A DNA stretch of 64,000 bases from Geitlerinema sp. PCC 9228 (GCF_001870905.1 NZ_LNDC01000100.1:1-64000), one strand, 5' to 3'; positions 1 through 8,758 are shown, numbered from the stretch's first letter. Notes: generated by a model from the letters alone, not told the origin. Translations and numbers: made by a program.

Positions 1-63
1 TAGCTGAGAGTCAACATGATGTACGAAAAAAGATTTATAAAATTTCGCCTGCTTTTCCAAATT

Positions 64-160
64 CTAGCACATCAACTTGATTTTAACGGCGGCTAAAGCC
101 GCACGGGTCGCTTTTCATCCCTGCTTTAAAAAGTCAGGGCTTTCAAGCTCCCGATTCATG
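64..160 (+). mobile_element. IS200/IS605-like right-end remnant, copy 1
   Basis: A block of about 95 bp, starting at the TAGCACAT motif and ending at GATTCATG (153-160), is nearly identical to the 3' part of the elements at 48716-48949 and 51407-51633. It contains the stem GCGGC-TAAA-GCCGC and the CCCTG...CAGGG hairpin. There is no transposase or TnpB ORF. The sequence diverges right after the GATTCATG end. The structure resembles the right end and omega-RNA scaffold region of IS200/IS605 elements; that assignment is inference from the hairpins and repeat pattern. Confidence 0.55.
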
Positions 161-218
161 CTCGTAAAATTGCGGAAGAGAAGCGTCGGGGCGTCGGGGC
201 GTCAGAGCTTCGGGGTAT

Positions 219-253
219 GGGAGAAAACAATTGATTGTACTTTTCGCTCTCCC
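219..253 (-). terminator. Hairpin just downstream of purE
   Basis: GGGAGA (219-224) and TCTCCC (248-253) form a 6-bp stem with an AT-rich loop about 20 nt beyond the purE stop codon. It sits in purine-rich/pyrimidine-rich DNA of a kind that recurs in other gaps of this window. No long U-run follows, so it may only stabilise the 3' end of the mRNA. Confidence 0.3.
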
Positions 254-273
254 AAGCTCCCCATCTCCCACAT

Positions 274-798
274 CTATTTTTCTTTCGAGTGCAAGTAGGC
301 TTGATACCCCTGTTGTTCTAAGTTTTCCTGTTTTTGATAGACCGATTCTGCTAGATTTTGGCGGTATTGCTGTACCTTTTCCAATAGTTGGGGCTGGTGA
401 GCGGCTACCATCTGTACGGCAAGCAATCCGGCGTTTTTGGCGTTGCCGATGGCGACGGTGGCGACGGGGATGCCTCCTGGCATTTGCACGATGGAGTATA
501 GGGAATCAACGCCTTGGAGGTGGCGGCTGGGAATGGGTACGCCGATGACGGGTAAGGGGGTTAAAGACGCTACCATGCCTGGTAAGTGGGCAGCGCCGCC
601 AGCGCCGGCAATGATGGCTTTTAATCCCCGTTGGTGGGCGTTTTGGGCGTACTCGACCATCCGTTGTGGGGTACGATGGGCGGAGACGATCGCGACTTCG
701 TGGGCAATGTCAAATTCTTCGCAAATTGCGATCGCTTCTTTCATGGTGGGCAAATCGGAATCGCTGCCCATGATGATGCCGATGATAGGTTGCGTCAT
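274..798 (-). CDS. purE: N5-carboxyaminoimidazole ribonucleotide mutase PurE
   Basis: PurE moves the carboxyl group of N5-CAIR to C4 of the imidazole ring to give CAIR in de novo purine synthesis (cytoplasm, octameric class I enzyme). The N-terminus shows the GSDSDLPTM phosphate/nucleotide loop and the SAHRTP segment with the catalytic histidine, both hallmarks of the family; the 174-aa length is normal. I chose the ATG at 798 ([15 protein letters not shown]) over the upstream start of the open frame at 861, which would add 21 unconserved residues. It is divergent from nagA, whose ATG is 80 bp away, so the two share a short promoter region. No purK is adjacent. Confidence 0.95.
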   Translation of the reverse strand: MTQPIIGIIMGSDSDLPTMKEAIAICEEFDIAHEVAIVSAHRTPQRMVEYAQNAHQRGLKAIIAGAGGAAHLPGMVASLTPLPVIGVPIPSRHLQGVDSLYSIVQMPGGIPVATVAIGNAKNAGLLAVQMVAAHQPQLLEKVQQYRQNLAESVYQKQENLEQQGYQAYLHSKEK

Positions 799-878
799 GG
801 TGGTTGGTTCTCCCAATCGTTGCTGTTTGTTATTGGTTGTGTGTCTCGCGTTTTTTGTCAAGAGCTAGGGAAGGTGCC

Positions 879-2063
879 ATGACTCTAGAGATTACCAATG
901 CCCGCATTGTCGGCAAGCAGGGGTTGTATTGGTTGCGTGTAGGCGCTGGCGGTACGATCGAAGCGATGGATACGATGGAGAAGGCTCCCAGCGATGGCGA
1001 ACCCCCACAGCTAGATTTGGCGGGAGATTGGCTGTCGCGGGGTGGTCTGGATTTGCAAATAAATGGGGCTTTGGGATTTGCTTTTCCCGATATGGATGGG
1101 CAACACCAACACCAGCTTTCTGAAATTTGTCAGTGGCTTTGGATGCAGGGTATTGATGGGTTTTTACCGACCATTGTTACTACTTCGGTGGCCAAAATTC
1201 AGAAAGCGCTGGCTGCCTTTGCTGATTTTATGGACCAACAGCAGGCACAAATTCAGCCCACAAATGCTGCCAAAGTTCTGGGCGTACATTTAGAGGGTCC
1301 GTTCCTCAATCGCCAAAAATGCGGCGCTCATCCCCCGCAACACTTACAAACGTTTGATGTGGAACATATAAAGCGGGTATTGGGCGATCGCGCCGAGATT
1401 GTCAAAATGATGACCGTTGCTCCGGAACTAGACCCTACTGGCGAAGGGATTGCTTATTTATCGAAATTGGGTATTCGGGTTAGTTTGGGGCATTCCATGG
1501 CTACCTACGAACAGGCGAATCGAGCGTTTCAACAGGGGGCTACTTTGGTAACTCATGCCTTTAATGCCATGCCCGGTTTGCACCACCGAGAACCGGGTCT
1601 TTTGGGGGCGGCGATGGTCCATCCTCACGTAAAATGCGGTGCGATCGCGGATGGGGTTCACGTTTGCCCCACCATGCTACAAATTTTACTCCGTGCCAGC
1701 GAATACCAGCGGGGCGTATTTTTGGTCAGCGATGCCCTGGCACCTTTGGGATGCCCCGATGGGGAATATCCTTGGGATACCAGAGCGATCGCGGTGAAAA
1801 ACGGTACGGCGCGTTTGTCGGATGGTACCCTGGCGGGGACGACGCTGCCTTTGCTAGCAGGGGTAAAAAATTTGGTACGCTGGCATCTGTGCGATGTAGA
1901 AACCGCGATCGCTCTAGCAACTCACACCCCCCGGGAAGCTTTGGGAGAAGCAACCATTGCCCCAACCCAACCGGCAACCCTGCTGCGCTGGCATTGGGAT
2001 GCTACCGAACAACAACTAACCAGCCAGCGTTTGCTTGCGGATAGACAAAAAGAAAAATGTTGA
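879..2063 (+). CDS. nagA: N-acetylglucosamine-6-phosphate deacetylase NagA
   Basis: Amidohydrolase-superfamily enzyme that converts GlcNAc-6-phosphate to glucosamine-6-phosphate plus acetate in amino-sugar and cell-wall recycling. The translation shows the metal-binding HLEGPF motif, the HSMATY segment and the HAFNAM motif, in the order typical of NagA, plus the late SDALAP segment with the catalytic Asp. The ATG at 879 gives MTLEITNARIV, a typical NagA N-terminus, with an AAGGTG ribosome site just upstream; the longer frame from 804 runs into the purE promoter. The length, 394 aa, is normal. No nagB or sugar transporter gene is adjacent, so recycling partners must be elsewhere. Confidence 0.93.
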   Translation: MTLEITNARIVGKQGLYWLRVGAGGTIEAMDTMEKAPSDGEPPQLDLAGDWLSRGGLDLQINGALGFAFPDMDGQHQHQLSEICQWLWMQGIDGFLPTIVTTSVAKIQKALAAFADFMDQQQAQIQPTNAAKVLGVHLEGPFLNRQKCGAHPPQHLQTFDVEHIKRVLGDRAEIVKMMTVAPELDPTGEGIAYLSKLGIRVSLGHSMATYEQANRAFQQGATLVTHAFNAMPGLHHREPGLLGAAMVHPHVKCGAIADGVHVCPTMLQILLRASEYQRGVFLVSDALAPLGCPDGEYPWDTRAIAVKNGTARLSDGTLAGTTLPLLAGVKNLVRWHLCDVETAIALATHTPREALGEATIAPTQPATLLRWHWDATEQQLTSQRLLADRQKEKC

Positions 2064-2131
2064 TATTATAATAGTTTCCCGTTATCCAACAAGCGAACCT
2101 TATTCACCCACCAGCCCAAGGGCAATTTTTT

Positions 2132-2827
2132 ATGAAAACTGCTGACGATAAAACCGAAGTCAAAGAATATTTCAATACCACTGGTTTCGATCGCTGGCGG
2201 CGTATTTACGGCGAAGGCGATGATGTCAACAGAGTACAACTAGATATTCGCAAAGGGCACCAACAAACTGTTGAAACCATTCTCAATTGGCTCCAAAAAG
2301 ATGGCAATTTAGCGGGCATGTCTATTTGCGATGCTGGTTGCGGTGTCGGTAGCCTCAGCATTCCCCTTGCCGAAGCGGGCGCGATCGTTTATGCCAGCGA
2401 TATTTCTGAAAAAATGGTTGGCGAAGGTTGGGAACGGGCAAAAGCCACCCTATCTCCAGCCCAGTTGAACAATTTGCATTTTTCCGTGCAAGATTTGGAA
2501 CAGCTCAGTGGCAAATATCACACCGTGGTTTGTTTGGATGTGTTGATTCACTATCCTCAGGAAAATGCCGTGGAAATGATGAACCATCTGGCATCCATGG
2601 CAGAATCGCGCTTGATTGTCAGTTTTGCCCCCAAAACTTTTGCCCTGAGCTTATTGAAAAAAATTGGCGAAATGTTCCCCGGTCCCAGCAAAACCACGCG
2701 TGCTTACCAGCATCGGGAAGCCGATATCGTGCAAATTTTACAAAACAATGGTTTGACCATCCAACGCACGGATATGATTCGTAGTCGTTTCTACTACGCC
2801 TGTATTTTAGAAGCTGTTCGCCAGTAA
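2132..2827 (+). CDS. chlM: Magnesium-protoporphyrin IX methyltransferase ChlM
   Basis: SAM-dependent O-methyltransferase that makes Mg-protoporphyrin IX 13-monomethyl ester, the step after Mg-chelatase in chlorophyll synthesis; it is expected to act at membranes. The protein (231 aa) has the N-terminal EYFNTTGFDRWRRIYG signature of BchM/ChlM, SAM motif I DAGCGVGSLS near residue 67, and the CLDVLIHYP post-motif. The start ATG at 2132 has an AAGGG upstream. It stands alone on the plus strand after nagA. Confidence is high because the N-terminal block is specific to this family rather than to methyltransferases in general. Confidence 0.95.
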   Translation: MKTADDKTEVKEYFNTTGFDRWRRIYGEGDDVNRVQLDIRKGHQQTVETILNWLQKDGNLAGMSICDAGCGVGSLSIPLAEAGAIVYASDISEKMVGEGWERAKATLSPAQLNNLHFSVQDLEQLSGKYHTVVCLDVLIHYPQENAVEMMNHLASMAESRLIVSFAPKTFALSLLKKIGEMFPGPSKTTRAYQHREADIVQILQNNGLTIQRTDMIRSRFYYACILEAVRQ

Positions 2828-3041
2828 CGTCCGTGGCCATCCCTCTAGTCTCCTAATTGTAGATGTTGGAGGCTGGAGGCGACCCCCACGAGAAAATTTC
2901 CATTGAGAAAATCCTACAAAATCAAAATATCGATATCTTTTCCTGTCTCCCAAACAGGGAAGACAAACATAGAAAAAACCGCACTCACTCTGGGGGAAAA
3001 GCACGGCTTTGGAGATTTTCTGGGTTGGTTGATTTGAAGAA

Positions 3042-3113
3042 TGGGTCGCCTGGGATTCGAACCCAGAACTAATCGGTTAAAAGCCGAGTACTCTACCGTT
3101 GAGTTAGCGACCC
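3042..3113 (-). tRNA. tRNA-Lys (anticodon UUU)
   Basis: Read on the minus strand, the 72-nt sequence folds into a full cloverleaf: acceptor GGGTCGC pairing with GCGACCC, D-stem ACTC/GAGT, anticodon stem CTCGG/CCGAT with loop CTTTTAA (anticodon TTT), and T-arm CTGGG-TTCGAAT-CCCAG, ending with discriminator A at 3042. CCA is not encoded. No intron is present. Confidence 0.97.
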
Positions 3114-3250
3114 AACCCTGGGTGGGTGTTGTACTGTATCGCTCAGCACAGTTTCTAAATGTAGCACAGGTTTTGCTGGTTGTGCAAGCGATCGCCCCCA
3201 AAAAATATGGAGAAACCTGGAAATTTTCCAAAACTTCCTTTGAAGGTTTT

Positions 3251-3280
3251 TTGCGACAGGGATGTAGGCCAAGCCATAAT
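3251..3280 (+). promoter_or_regulatory. Candidate sigma-70 promoter for the 3463 gene / leader RNA
   Basis: TTGCGA (3251-3256) and CATAAT (3275-3280) are separated by 18 nt. A start near 3287 would give a leader of about 176 nt before the ATG at 3463, which contains two good hairpins. Confidence 0.35.
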
Positions 3281-3300
3281 GAGTTAAAATCTAGTCTGAA

Positions 3301-3384
3301 AGCCATGCCTGTGGGGGAGGTAAGCATCCACCAACTGGCAGTGGTTCGGTGGCGTTGGCATCTGAATATCTGAGCTGGATATTC
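3301..3384 (+). ncRNA. Structured leader or small RNA upstream of the 3463 gene
   Basis: Two hairpins are visible: CCACC-AAC (3328-3335) with GTT-c-GGTGG (3344-3352), enclosed by ATGCC (3305-3309) / GGCAT (3357-3361); and a perfect 7-bp stem GAATATC / GATATTC (3364-3384). They follow a plausible promoter and precede the small gene at 3463. I cannot match the sequence to a named RNA family (it is not a tRNA, tmRNA or RNase P signature). It could be a 5' UTR element or an independent RNA. Confidence 0.35.
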
Positions 3385-3462
3385 CCCAAAAACGCACTTC
3401 CCACCGATCGATAGCAAAACCTATATTTGGGAAAGAAGTTGACGGCCCAGGAGAAGCGACTC

Positions 3463-3780
3463 ATGTTAAACCGCAAGATTTATCAACTTTGTTGCGATGG
3501 TCAGGAAATCTGCGTCTTCTTGCGGGATCAACAGCGCTGGATTGAACGAACTCGCATTGTTGATATTGAAGGAGATTTGGTAACGCTGCGGTACGAAACC
3601 GAAGAAGAAGAAGAAATTTGCTCTTGGGAAGAAATGGTGCGCCTGGAAAGCATCGGTGCCATTACACAAAAGTTAGCAGGGGTTCCAAAAGGTAACGTGG
3701 ATCCTTTGGTTTCGGATGAATGTCCGGAAGCAGAACAACTGCGCAACAATCAATATCCGGACTCAAACTCGGAATCGTAA
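3463..3780 (+). CDS. Conserved small cyanobacterial protein (DUF6679-like)
   Basis: A soluble 105-aa protein beginning MLNRKIYQLCCDGQE, with a run of acidic residues (ETEEEEE) and a C-terminal low-complexity Asn/Glu/Ser tail. From memory the core resembles a small cyanobacteria-only family of unknown function (DUF6679); treat the family name as tentative. The ATG at 3463 follows GGAGAAG at good spacing; a TTG at 3427 in the same frame is less likely. The tRNA-Lys gene upstream is on the opposite strand. No membrane segment, signal peptide or enzyme motif is visible. Function unknown. Confidence 0.75.
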   Translation: MLNRKIYQLCCDGQEICVFLRDQQRWIERTRIVDIEGDLVTLRYETEEEEEICSWEEMVRLESIGAITQKLAGVPKGNVDPLVSDECPEAEQLRNNQYPDSNSES

Positions 3781-3788
3781 GCAAGGGA

Positions 3789-3912
3789 TTCGGTTGGTTG
3801 GTCGTGTCGGTAGGTTAGGGAACACCGATCCCATCCAGTGGAAGAACGGACGCCCAAAATCGACTTGCAGCGCCCTGGCTTCCCATCCCACCACACAAAG
3901 CAACCAACCGAA
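3789..3912 (+). repeat. 12-bp perfect inverted repeat bounding a ~100-bp spacer
   Basis: TTCGGTTGGTTG (3789-3800) is the exact reverse complement of CAACCAACCGAA (3901-3912), with a further GTGT/ACAC pairing just inside. It begins 8 nt after the stop codon of the small gene at 3463, so a transcript would end in a large stem-loop. No coding capacity or known RNA motif is seen inside. Confidence 0.5.
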
Positions 3913-4228
3913 CGGGAAAACGAAGCCTTCCCAAACAGCATGGGGGTTTTTCCCAACCGAAAAATAGCGTTGCCGCGCGTAGCAAGTTCCATAGCCAGAC
4001 AGCGGCTACGAACTGCTATTTGTACATTTTCAAAACTCAGCATGGCTCTGGGAGGGAGGGAATTGTAACGGGAAAGCGTTAGATGCTCTTATCAGTAGCG
4101 ATCGCGTTTTCCATCCCTCTCTTTTTCATTTTTTGGCAGGGAAATTTTTCTATTGCCATCATGGCCAACTTAACACCATGCCACCCAAGCGGATTCCAGT
4201 TACCTGGTAGTTGCTTGGCTGTTTGGCC

Positions 4229-4256
4229 TTGGGAAATAAGGAAATTCCGGTATAAT
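4229..4256 (+). promoter_or_regulatory. Consensus-like sigma-70 promoter
   Basis: TTGGGA (4229-4234), 16-nt spacer, perfect TATAAT (4251-4256). It is the best -10 in this gap and points toward the 115-aa gene at 4647, implying a transcript start near 4263 and a leader of about 380 nt. Confidence 0.5.
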
Positions 4257-4262
4257 TGCGAT

Positions 4263-4646
4263 TAAGTGGGGAAAACGGGGTGCGATCGCGGGTGGCAATG
4301 TTTCCCTTTCCTAGATAGCGGTCAAAAACGCCACCATGTCCCAGGGGCGATTGGCAGCGTTGCTGGCGTTTGGGAACTCTTGCAGCCGCTGGCGTTTCCC
4401 GCCCCATCAAATCGCCAAAAACGAACGATTCCGTACCGCCAGGCAAACGGGAACGGGTACTCTCAAAGTACGGAACGCTTGGGGAGAGCCACTGGAGGGC
4501 AGTTGCCCCACCACAGACCAACGGTTCCAGTCTTGCTGGTTGCCAGGCTGCTGGAAAAAGTGGACTCAGCGAACCAAGAATCCGCGTTTGGTTGCAAACG
4601 TGGAGTGTCAAGCCAGAGTTGTTCTACGAAAGGCCGGGAGTTCTCT
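4263..4646 (+). ncRNA. Long GC-rich leader upstream of the 4647 gene
   Basis: About 380 nt lie between a consensus promoter and the next credible start codon. Frames across it are open but read as biased, arginine/proline/glycine-rich nonsense with no recognisable protein, so I treat it as untranslated leader or small RNA. A short hairpin GTACT-ctcaa-AGTAC (about 4459-4473) is visible. No known riboswitch core (cobalamin, TPP, glutamine) was recognised. Confidence 0.3.
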
Positions 4647-4994
4647 ATGGCTCGCTACACGGGTTTATTCGTTGTTGCCGTTTCTGTTGAAGGTTTCCGG
4701 CAGTTACTAGCAGAGATGTTGGAGTCCTGCGGCTTTGATATTATTTACGATACGGGGGATTACATGATGGCACGGGAAGTGCCGGGGAAAGTCCCCTTTG
4801 GCAAGTTAGTGACTGTGGAAATCTTAATCGACAAAACCACTACCACCAATGAAGAAGTCCACATGAACTTCGTGCTCAAAAACGAAGAGTTACCGTTGCA
4901 GGTAAACAATCACTGCCATCAAATGTTCGATTTGCTCAGTAACGCCATTGCTAACAACCAGCAGTGGAAATTATTGGAAAGCGTGGCTGGCTAA
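4647..4994 (+). CDS. Conserved cyanobacterial 115-aa protein, function unknown
   Basis: A small soluble protein beginning MARYTGLFVVAVSVEGFRQ and ending in a WKLLESVAG tail. It has the look of a compact alpha/beta domain, with central blocks DTGDYMMARE and GKLVTVEILIDK; no Cys, metal or nucleotide motif is visible. I have the impression that it is conserved across cyanobacteria but cannot name it. The ATG at 4647 is chosen because all upstream sequence in this frame is non-protein-like. It is followed at once by a strong intrinsic terminator (4998-5037), so it is a one-gene transcript with a long leader. Confidence 0.8.
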   Translation: MARYTGLFVVAVSVEGFRQLLAEMLESCGFDIIYDTGDYMMAREVPGKVPFGKLVTVEILIDKTTTTNEEVHMNFVLKNEELPLQVNNHCHQMFDLLSNAIANNQQWKLLESVAG

Positions 4995-4997
4995 GCA

Positions 4998-5037
4998 TCC
5001 CCCCAACCTCCGGGCAAGGCTAGGGGGTATTTTTTTT
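4998..5037 (+). terminator. Rho-independent terminator
   Basis: CCCCC...CCT pairs with AGG...GGGGG across a short loop, followed by a run of eight T. It lies 4 nt after the stop of the gene at 4647 and abuts the 3' end of the convergent copper ATPase gene. Confidence 0.8.
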
Positions 5038-5042
5038 GCCTT

Positions 5043-7367
5043 TTAGCGATCGCTGGAGCGTAGCAACAGAGAATTAACAGCGACGCTAACGGAACTGAAC
5101 GCCATCAACGCACCGGCTGTAGAGGGATTGAGCATAATTCCCCAACCAGGCAACAGCACTCCTGCCGCCACGGGAATGCCTACGGTGTTGTAAATCAAAG
5201 CCCAAAATAGATTTTGGCGAATTTTGCGGAAGGTCGCGCGGCTGAGGCGAATGGCTGCGATCGCATCGGTGAGGCAATCGCGCATTAAGGTAATGTGAGC
5301 GGTTTCCATCGCCACATCGGTAGCCGCCGACATGCTAATGCCCACATCTGCCTGTGCCAGTGCCGGCGCATCGTTAATACCATCGCCTACCATAGCCACC
5401 CGATGCTGGTTTTTCTGAATGGCTTCGATCGCGGCTGCTTTGCCATCCGGGGGAACCTGCACCATAATATCTTCCCGAGGCAATCCCAAAGGTGCGGCAA
5501 CGGTTTCCGCCGTGCGATCGCCAGTTAAAACCATCACCCGCAAGCCCATCGCCTGCAAGCCTTTTACCGTTTCTACGGCCCCTTCCTTCAAGCGATCGCT
5601 GAGAGCAATCACCCCCGCCAAAGCATCGTTGACCGCTACGTAGGCTACCGTCTTGCCAGCGGCTTCTAATGCCGCCACTTTCTCCGCCGCCGCTTCTACT
5701 GAGATCTCGTGTTTGACCAACCAATCCGACGTTCCCACCAAAACCCGGTCTGTTTCCACGGTCGCGCGAATCCCCCAGCCAGGTTCTGTATGAAAATCTT
5801 GCGCCGGTAACAGTGTCTTGCCATTTTCTGTGGCTGCTGCCTGCATGGTGGTGGCGAGGGGATGGGAAGTACCGCTTTCTGCCGCTGCTGCTACCTGCAA
5901 CAAGCGATCGCGAGTCATTTCATCCGTCAAAGGCAAACAATCGGTAATCGTAGGCTTGCCGGTGGTCAGGGTTCCCGTCTTGTCAAACACCACCGTATCC
6001 AAATGGCGTACCCGTTCCAAGACATCGCCGCCTTTGATGAGCAATCCCTTTTCCGCCCCCCTGCCGGTACCCACCAAAATCGCCGTTGGCGTTGCCAATC
6101 CCAACGCGCAGGGGCAGGCGATGACCAAAACTGCAATGCTCAATTTCAAACTCACCAACAATGGCGAAGCGGTTTGGGTAGCTGTATGGGTAAGGGTGGG
6201 AACGTTCGCTGCTACAATTTCCGGCCAAATCTGACTGCCGAGGAAATACCAAAATAGAAATGTCACCGCCGCGATCGCCATGACCCCGTAGGTGAAATAC
6301 CCCGCCACCGTATCTGCCAGTTTTTGCACTGGGGCCTTGCGCGTCTGGGCATTTTCCACCAGAGAAATAATATGGGAGAGGGTGGTATCTTCGCCGGTTT
6401 GGGTGACCCGAACCACCACAACGCCTGATTGATTGCTGGTTCCCCCTGTCACGCGATCGCCGGTTTGTTTGCTTGCGGGTAGGGATTCCCCCGTCAGCAT
6501 CGACTCGTCAACTGCCGTGGTGCCCCAAACCACTTCTCCATCTACCGGAATGGTTTCCCCTGGTAGCACCCGCACGTATTCTCCCACACGCACGCGATCG
6601 GCTGGTACTTCTACACTGGTACTACTGTCAGCCTCCGGATGGTTGACCAACCTAGCAGTGGTAGGTTTGAGGGATAGTAAAGAACTCAGCGAAGATACGG
6701 CGCGATAGCGGGCAATTTGTTCTAACGTGCGACCGAACAGAATAAATCCCAGCAACATCACCGGTTCGTCGAAAAAGCATTCCCAACCCAACTGGGGAAA
6801 CCACAAAGCCACACAACTTGCCGCATAGGCACTCATTGCCCCCAATCCCACCAACGTATTCATGTTGGGGTTGCCATGCCACCATCCTTTCCAGCCATCC
6901 TGCAAAATCGTCCGCCCAGGTAGCAATAAGGTTGCAGTCGCCAATCCCCAGTGAAACCACATATTGCTCAGCCAGGGAATTTGACCGAAATGACCCCAGC
7001 CAGAAAGCACAATTAACACCGCTGCCAGGGAAAGACGCCAGATGGAGGCGCGAATCTCTTGGCGTCTGGAAGCGTTGATATCTTTGTTTTGGCTGGTATT
7101 TCCCAAACGGGGTTGACTGGGAAAGCCCGCTTCCGTGAGGGTTTTTGCCAATCCTTCCGCCTCGACGGTGTCGGCTTCGCACTCTACGGTAGCTAGTTCC
7201 ATGGGCAAATTGACCCAAGCGGAAACCACGCCGGGATGCTGGGTCAGTTTGTTTTCCACAGCTTTGACGCAGCCAGCGCATTTCATGCCGCCCACATCGA
7301 GGGTGAAGGTTTCGCGGTGGGGAAGTTTTTCTTGGGAAATGGTTTCTTGGGAATCGGTAACTTGCAT
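5043..7367 (-). CDS. ctaA: Copper-transporting P1B-type ATPase, CtaA-like
   Basis: A 774-aa heavy-metal pump. It has one N-terminal HMA domain ([11 protein letters not shown]; Cys30 and Cys33), then paired membrane helices, the TGES actuator motif (about 292-295), CPC in the membrane (418-420), the phosphorylated Asp in DKTGTLT (about 462), the SHP motif and [11 protein letters not shown] marks Cu(I)-type P1B pumps. The [13 protein letters not shown] form of the HMA site resembles cyanobacterial CtaA, which brings copper into the cell for plastocyanin and cytochrome oxidase, more than the thylakoid pump PacS; the distinction is inferred. The gene is alone, with a possible promoter at 7410-7438. 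Confidence 0.9.
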   Translation of the reverse strand: MQVTDSQETISQEKLPHRETFTLDVGGMKCAGCVKAVENKLTQHPGVVSAWVNLPMELATVECEADTVEAEGLAKTLTEAGFPSQPRLGNTSQNKDINASRRQEIRASIWRLSLAAVLIVLSGWGHFGQIPWLSNMWFHWGLATATLLLPGRTILQDGWKGWWHGNPNMNTLVGLGAMSAYAASCVALWFPQLGWECFFDEPVMLLGFILFGRTLEQIARYRAVSSLSSLLSLKPTTARLVNHPEADSSTSVEVPADRVRVGEYVRVLPGETIPVDGEVVWGTTAVDESMLTGESLPASKQTGDRVTGGTSNQSGVVVVRVTQTGEDTTLSHIISLVENAQTRKAPVQKLADTVAGYFTYGVMAIAAVTFLFWYFLGSQIWPEIVAANVPTLTHTATQTASPLLVSLKLSIAVLVIACPCALGLATPTAILVGTGRGAEKGLLIKGGDVLERVRHLDTVVFDKTGTLTTGKPTITDCLPLTDEMTRDRLLQVAAAAESGTSHPLATTMQAAATENGKTLLPAQDFHTEPGWGIRATVETDRVLVGTSDWLVKHEISVEAAAEKVAALEAAGKTVAYVAVNDALAGVIALSDRLKEGAVETVKGLQAMGLRVMVLTGDRTAETVAAPLGLPREDIMVQVPPDGKAAAIEAIQKNQHRVAMVGDGINDAPALAQADVGISMSAATDVAMETAHITLMRDCLTDAIAAIRLSRATFRKIRQNLFWALIYNTVGIPVAAGVLLPGWGIMLNPSTAGALMAFSSVSVAVNSLLLRSSDR

Positions 7368-7409
7368 AAAATGGAAACGCAGGAATTTGGGAATTTGTTG
7401 CTTTTAAAT

Positions 7410-7438
7410 ACTGTATCTCGTTCCCTCAAGGCTGACAA
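7410..7438 (-). promoter_or_regulatory. Candidate promoter of the copper ATPase
   Basis: On the minus strand TTGTCA (7433-7438) and TACAGT (7410-7415) are 17 nt apart, about 40 nt before the ATG at 7367. No clear metalloregulator operator was identified. Confidence 0.35.
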
Positions 7439-7595
7439 GTTGACAGGGTGTCACAATTGTGGGGGTTTCGTAAAATTGTAAATCTAAAAATAAAATAAAA
7501 ATCCTTTGGCAAAAGCATGGAAACCTTGCCACCCCCACCAGTTAATATATTGTTTTTTCTGTTACTTAAATTGAGCGCGATCGCGATTTTTTTAG

Positions 7596-8303
7596 TTAGT
7601 ATACTACCATTTCATAAGCTTTCAAGGGCAAGCCGGTGCGGCGTTTGACATCAGCAACCGAGCGAAATTCCCCATTTTTTTGTCGTTCGGCAACAATTTG
7701 TTTGGCAACATCAGCTTCCATGCCTCTGGTAACCAATCCATCTATAGATTCGGTATTCAGACAGCGCCAGGAAAACTCGGCTTCGCTTTGGGTATAGTAA
7801 CCAAAAACCAACAAAGGTTCTACTCGCTGCATAATATTGTTGGGAATATCTACGAGATTGGCTAGTTCTTCGCTGCTGGTAAAAATATGCCCTTCGTTGC
7901 GTAGCAGTTCGATATCGTTGGCATAGGCAATGGGCAATCCCGCGCCGTAAACCAAATCGTCTTTGCTACAGTTGTTAACATCAACTTTGGGGCGTTTTTG
8001 GGCAATTGTTTGGGCGAGTTGGGGATTGTCTGGTAGGGGCAAGTGATGGGGATATGTTTTAATTAAATAGGATTGTTTGATAGCAAGGGCCGTTCCAATT
8101 TGAGCAAACCACAATAGGGTGAGAAACGCATCTTGCACTTCCGAAAGCACCAAGGAAACAGCGGTTAATCCAATGCCAATAGCAATCCAGACTTTGGTAT
8201 TGCTTTTTTGGCCAGCATAAGCGATCGCCAAGCCACCAAGAACTGGAAAAAACGACCACCAAAACCATTTGGGTGTTTTTTGAAACCAATTGATTTCAGA
8301 CAC
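7596..8303 (-). CDS. Membrane-anchored helix-hairpin-helix (ComEA-like) protein
   Basis: A 235-aa protein with hydrophobic N-terminal segments (about 14-30 and 37-75) followed by a soluble region with repeated helix-hairpin-helix signatures: VDVNNCSKDDL...GLPIAYANDI, a central LVDIPNNI block, and a C-terminal KNGEFRSVADVKRRTGL...Y block. Such HhH repeats are typical of ComEA-type DNA-binding proteins, but here the anchor looks polytopic and the second hairpin is degenerate, so a direct DNA-uptake role is only a possibility. The start is GTG at 8303, chosen for the AGGAAGG just upstream. It lies upstream of the copper ATPase on the same strand with a 228-nt gap. Confidence 0.7.
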   Translation of the reverse strand: MSEINWFQKTPKWFWWSFFPVLGGLAIAYAGQKSNTKVWIAIGIGLTAVSLVLSEVQDAFLTLLWFAQIGTALAIKQSYLIKTYPHHLPLPDNPQLAQTIAQKRPKVDVNNCSKDDLVYGAGLPIAYANDIELLRNEGHIFTSSEELANLVDIPNNIMQRVEPLLVFGYYTQSEAEFSWRCLNTESIDGLVTRGMEADVAKQIVAERQKNGEFRSVADVKRRTGLPLKAYEMVVY

Positions 8304-8355
8304 GGAACCTTCCTCCTAACAGCTTGTCTCCAGCCAATTAAGGTTATTGCTTTGC

Positions 8356-8709
8356 TTACAAATCTTTCAACAATTTTTGCCGTTTTTCTTCATATTCGCC
8401 AGCGGTAATGACCCCTTCTTCGTAGAGGCGTTTCAGCGAAGATAAAGTATCGGTAATTTCCTGGGGATTGCGCTGGGATTGCGCCTTTTCTTCCAAAATA
8501 GGCATGTTAAACCGGCGGTCAAACTCTTGTTCCGAGACAAGCAGCAGCCACAGAAAATCAAAAATAGAAATAATGCCGGGAATGCCAGACCAACAGAAGA
8601 GTAAGTACAAAACCCCAGCAGCATTTTCGCCGAGATAGAATTTATGAATGCCGAACCAACCACCAAAAACGGTAATAACGAGAGCAATCCATTTATTTCT
8701 CTCTTTCAT
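8356..8709 (-). CDS. TM2-domain protein with C-terminal SHOCT-like segment
   Basis: A 117-aa membrane protein. The N-terminal half is a TM2 domain: two hydrophobic helices with GGWFGIHKFYLGE between basic residues and the IFDFLWLL end. The C-terminal 35 residues (EITDTLSSLKRLYEEGVITAGEYEEKRQKLL) match the SHOCT short oligomerisation helix pair. I chose the ATG at 8709 with GAGG upstream rather than the in-frame TTG at 8730. The gene lies 52 nt upstream of the HhH gene on the same strand. TM2/SHOCT proteins are common and mostly uncharacterised. Confidence 0.8.
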   Translation of the reverse strand: MKERNKWIALVITVFGGWFGIHKFYLGENAAGVLYLLFCWSGIPGIISIFDFLWLLLVSEQEFDRRFNMPILEEKAQSQRNPQEITDTLSSLKRLYEEGVITAGEYEEKRQKLLKDL

Positions 8710-8758
8710 ATCGAAAACCTCAAATGCCAAATCTTGTCAATGTTTTTTCATGAAAGAT

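Noticed and set aside
4159-4611. 150-aa minus-strand ORF
   Set aside because: Antisense to the leader region, no ribosome site, no protein-like pattern.
4266-4646. Long N-terminal extension of the gene at 4647
   Set aside because: The frame is open but the translation has no recognisable pattern and a composition typical of non-coding GC-rich DNA.
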